Shown here: in pieces, positions 63,359 through 64,000 of the stretch
Position numbering within the stretch: the first letter of the stretch is position 1
Layout: the number at the start of each line of letters is the position of its first letter
NCBI GenBank assembly: GCA_021773035.1
Contig: JAJFKU010000063.1
Span: forward strand, 124,001 to 188,000
Origin: Woeseiaceae bacterium
GTDB lineage: Bacteria > Pseudomonadota > Gammaproteobacteria > Steroidobacterales > Woeseiaceae
Direction: 5' to 3'
DNA: 64,000 nucleotides
Made by a program: the position numbers and the translations under genes
Notes under the pieces: generated by a model
What the model saw: the letters and a program-made list of their open reading frames with translations, nothing else
Told to the model about the DNA's origin: nothing
The model's database searches: none

Positions 63359-64000
63359 GTGACAGATAGTCAGGCCGTATTCACGGGTTGTATGCCGGCG
63401 TTGATGACGCCATGCAGTGCGGCGGGAGAGCCGGATTTTGATGCGCTTGCCGCAAAGGGGCGCGAGCTGGTCGATGCCGGGATGGGCGCGGTCGTCTATT
63501 GTGGGTCGATGGGCGACTGGCCGCTGCTCGCCGATGCGCAGCGTCTGGAGGGTGTTGAAGCTCTGACCGCTGCCGGAGTGCCTGTCGTGGTTGGTACGGG
63601 CGCCCAGAACACGGCACGCGCCGTTGCCTTCGCACGGCATGCGAGGCGTGTTGGCGCCATGGGACTCATGGTTATTCCCCGAGTGCTTTCCCGGGTCGCG
63701 TCTCAAGCGGCGCAACGAGAGCATTTTGCCGCGATTCTGGATGCAGCCGAGGAATTGCCGGCCGTTATCTACAACAGCCCGTACTACGGCTTCGAAACCA
63801 AGGCCGACTTGTTCAACAATCTGCGAGCTCATCATAATAACCTTGTTGGATTCAAGGAGTTTGGTGGCGCAGCTTCGCTGAGTTATGCGGCGGAGCATAT
63901 CACCAGTGGCGACCCCGAGCTGACGCTGATGGTTGGCGTCGATACACAGGTCGTTCATGGCTTCGTTCACTGCGGTGCGCAAGGCGCGATAACCGGTATT
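63359..64000 (+). CDS. DapA/N-acetylneuraminate lyase-family protein, truncated by right edge (candidate pyrroline-4-hydroxy-2-carboxylate deaminase)
   Basis: GTG start, open to the edge so not in ORF track: MTDSQAVFTGCMPALMTPCSAAGEPDFDALAAKGRELVDAGMGAVVYCGSMGDWPLL...PAVIYNSPYYGFET...LVGFKEFGGA (Schiff-base Lys). Confidence 0.85.
   Translation, partial: MTDSQAVFTGCMPALMTPCSAAGEPDFDALAAKGRELVDAGMGAVVYCGSMGDWPLLADAQRLEGVEALTAAGVPVVVGTGAQNTARAVAFARHARRVGAMGLMVIPRVLSRVASQAAQREHFAAILDAAEELPAVIYNSPYYGFETKADLFNNLRAHHNNLVGFKEFGGAASLSYAAEHITSGDPELTLMVGVDTQVVHGFVHCGAQGAITGI

Overview
Gammaproteobacterial-type chromosomal window in two parts. (1) About 1-42.2 kb is mostly conserved housekeeping sequence: lipB/DUF493/dacA/rlpA/mltB/rodA/mrdA/mreD/mreC/mreB on the minus strand; gatCAB, hslO, an ArsR-methyltransferase fusion (SahR-like), metF and metH on the plus strand; moeB-like/ppiB/prmC; a cystathionine beta-synthase plus cystathionine gamma-lyase/synthase pair; prfA/hemA; TPR/lolB/tRNA-Gln/prs/rplY/pth/ychF. 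Notable extras are two adjacent proteins sharing a duplicated C-terminal beta domain, a TetR gene with twin operators, an alpha-solenoid protein and REP-like palindromes. (2) About 42.3 kb to the right edge is accessory. It starts at an imperfect tRNA-Met and an internally deleted IS110 remnant, then becomes a dense catabolic locus. That locus holds an ornithine-cyclodeaminase-family reductase, a DadA-like oxidoreductase, a DUF885 peptidase, two exported amidohydrolases, an NSS symporter, an enolase-superfamily enzyme, two paralogous M24 peptidases (one exported, one cytosolic), two proline-racemase-family enzymes (Cys/Cys and Ser/Thr), a GntR/FCD regulator, a TonB receptor and a DapA-family lyase running off the edge. 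I read it as a hydroxyproline / prolyl-peptide (collagen-like or betaine-like) utilisation island. Its strongest new feature is a 20-bp AT-rich operator (ATATATT[A/C]TATAT[T/G][A/C]TTATC) at four intergenic positions, three of them in divergent promoter regions. All functional assignments come from reading the sequence and motifs by eye; no database search was run.
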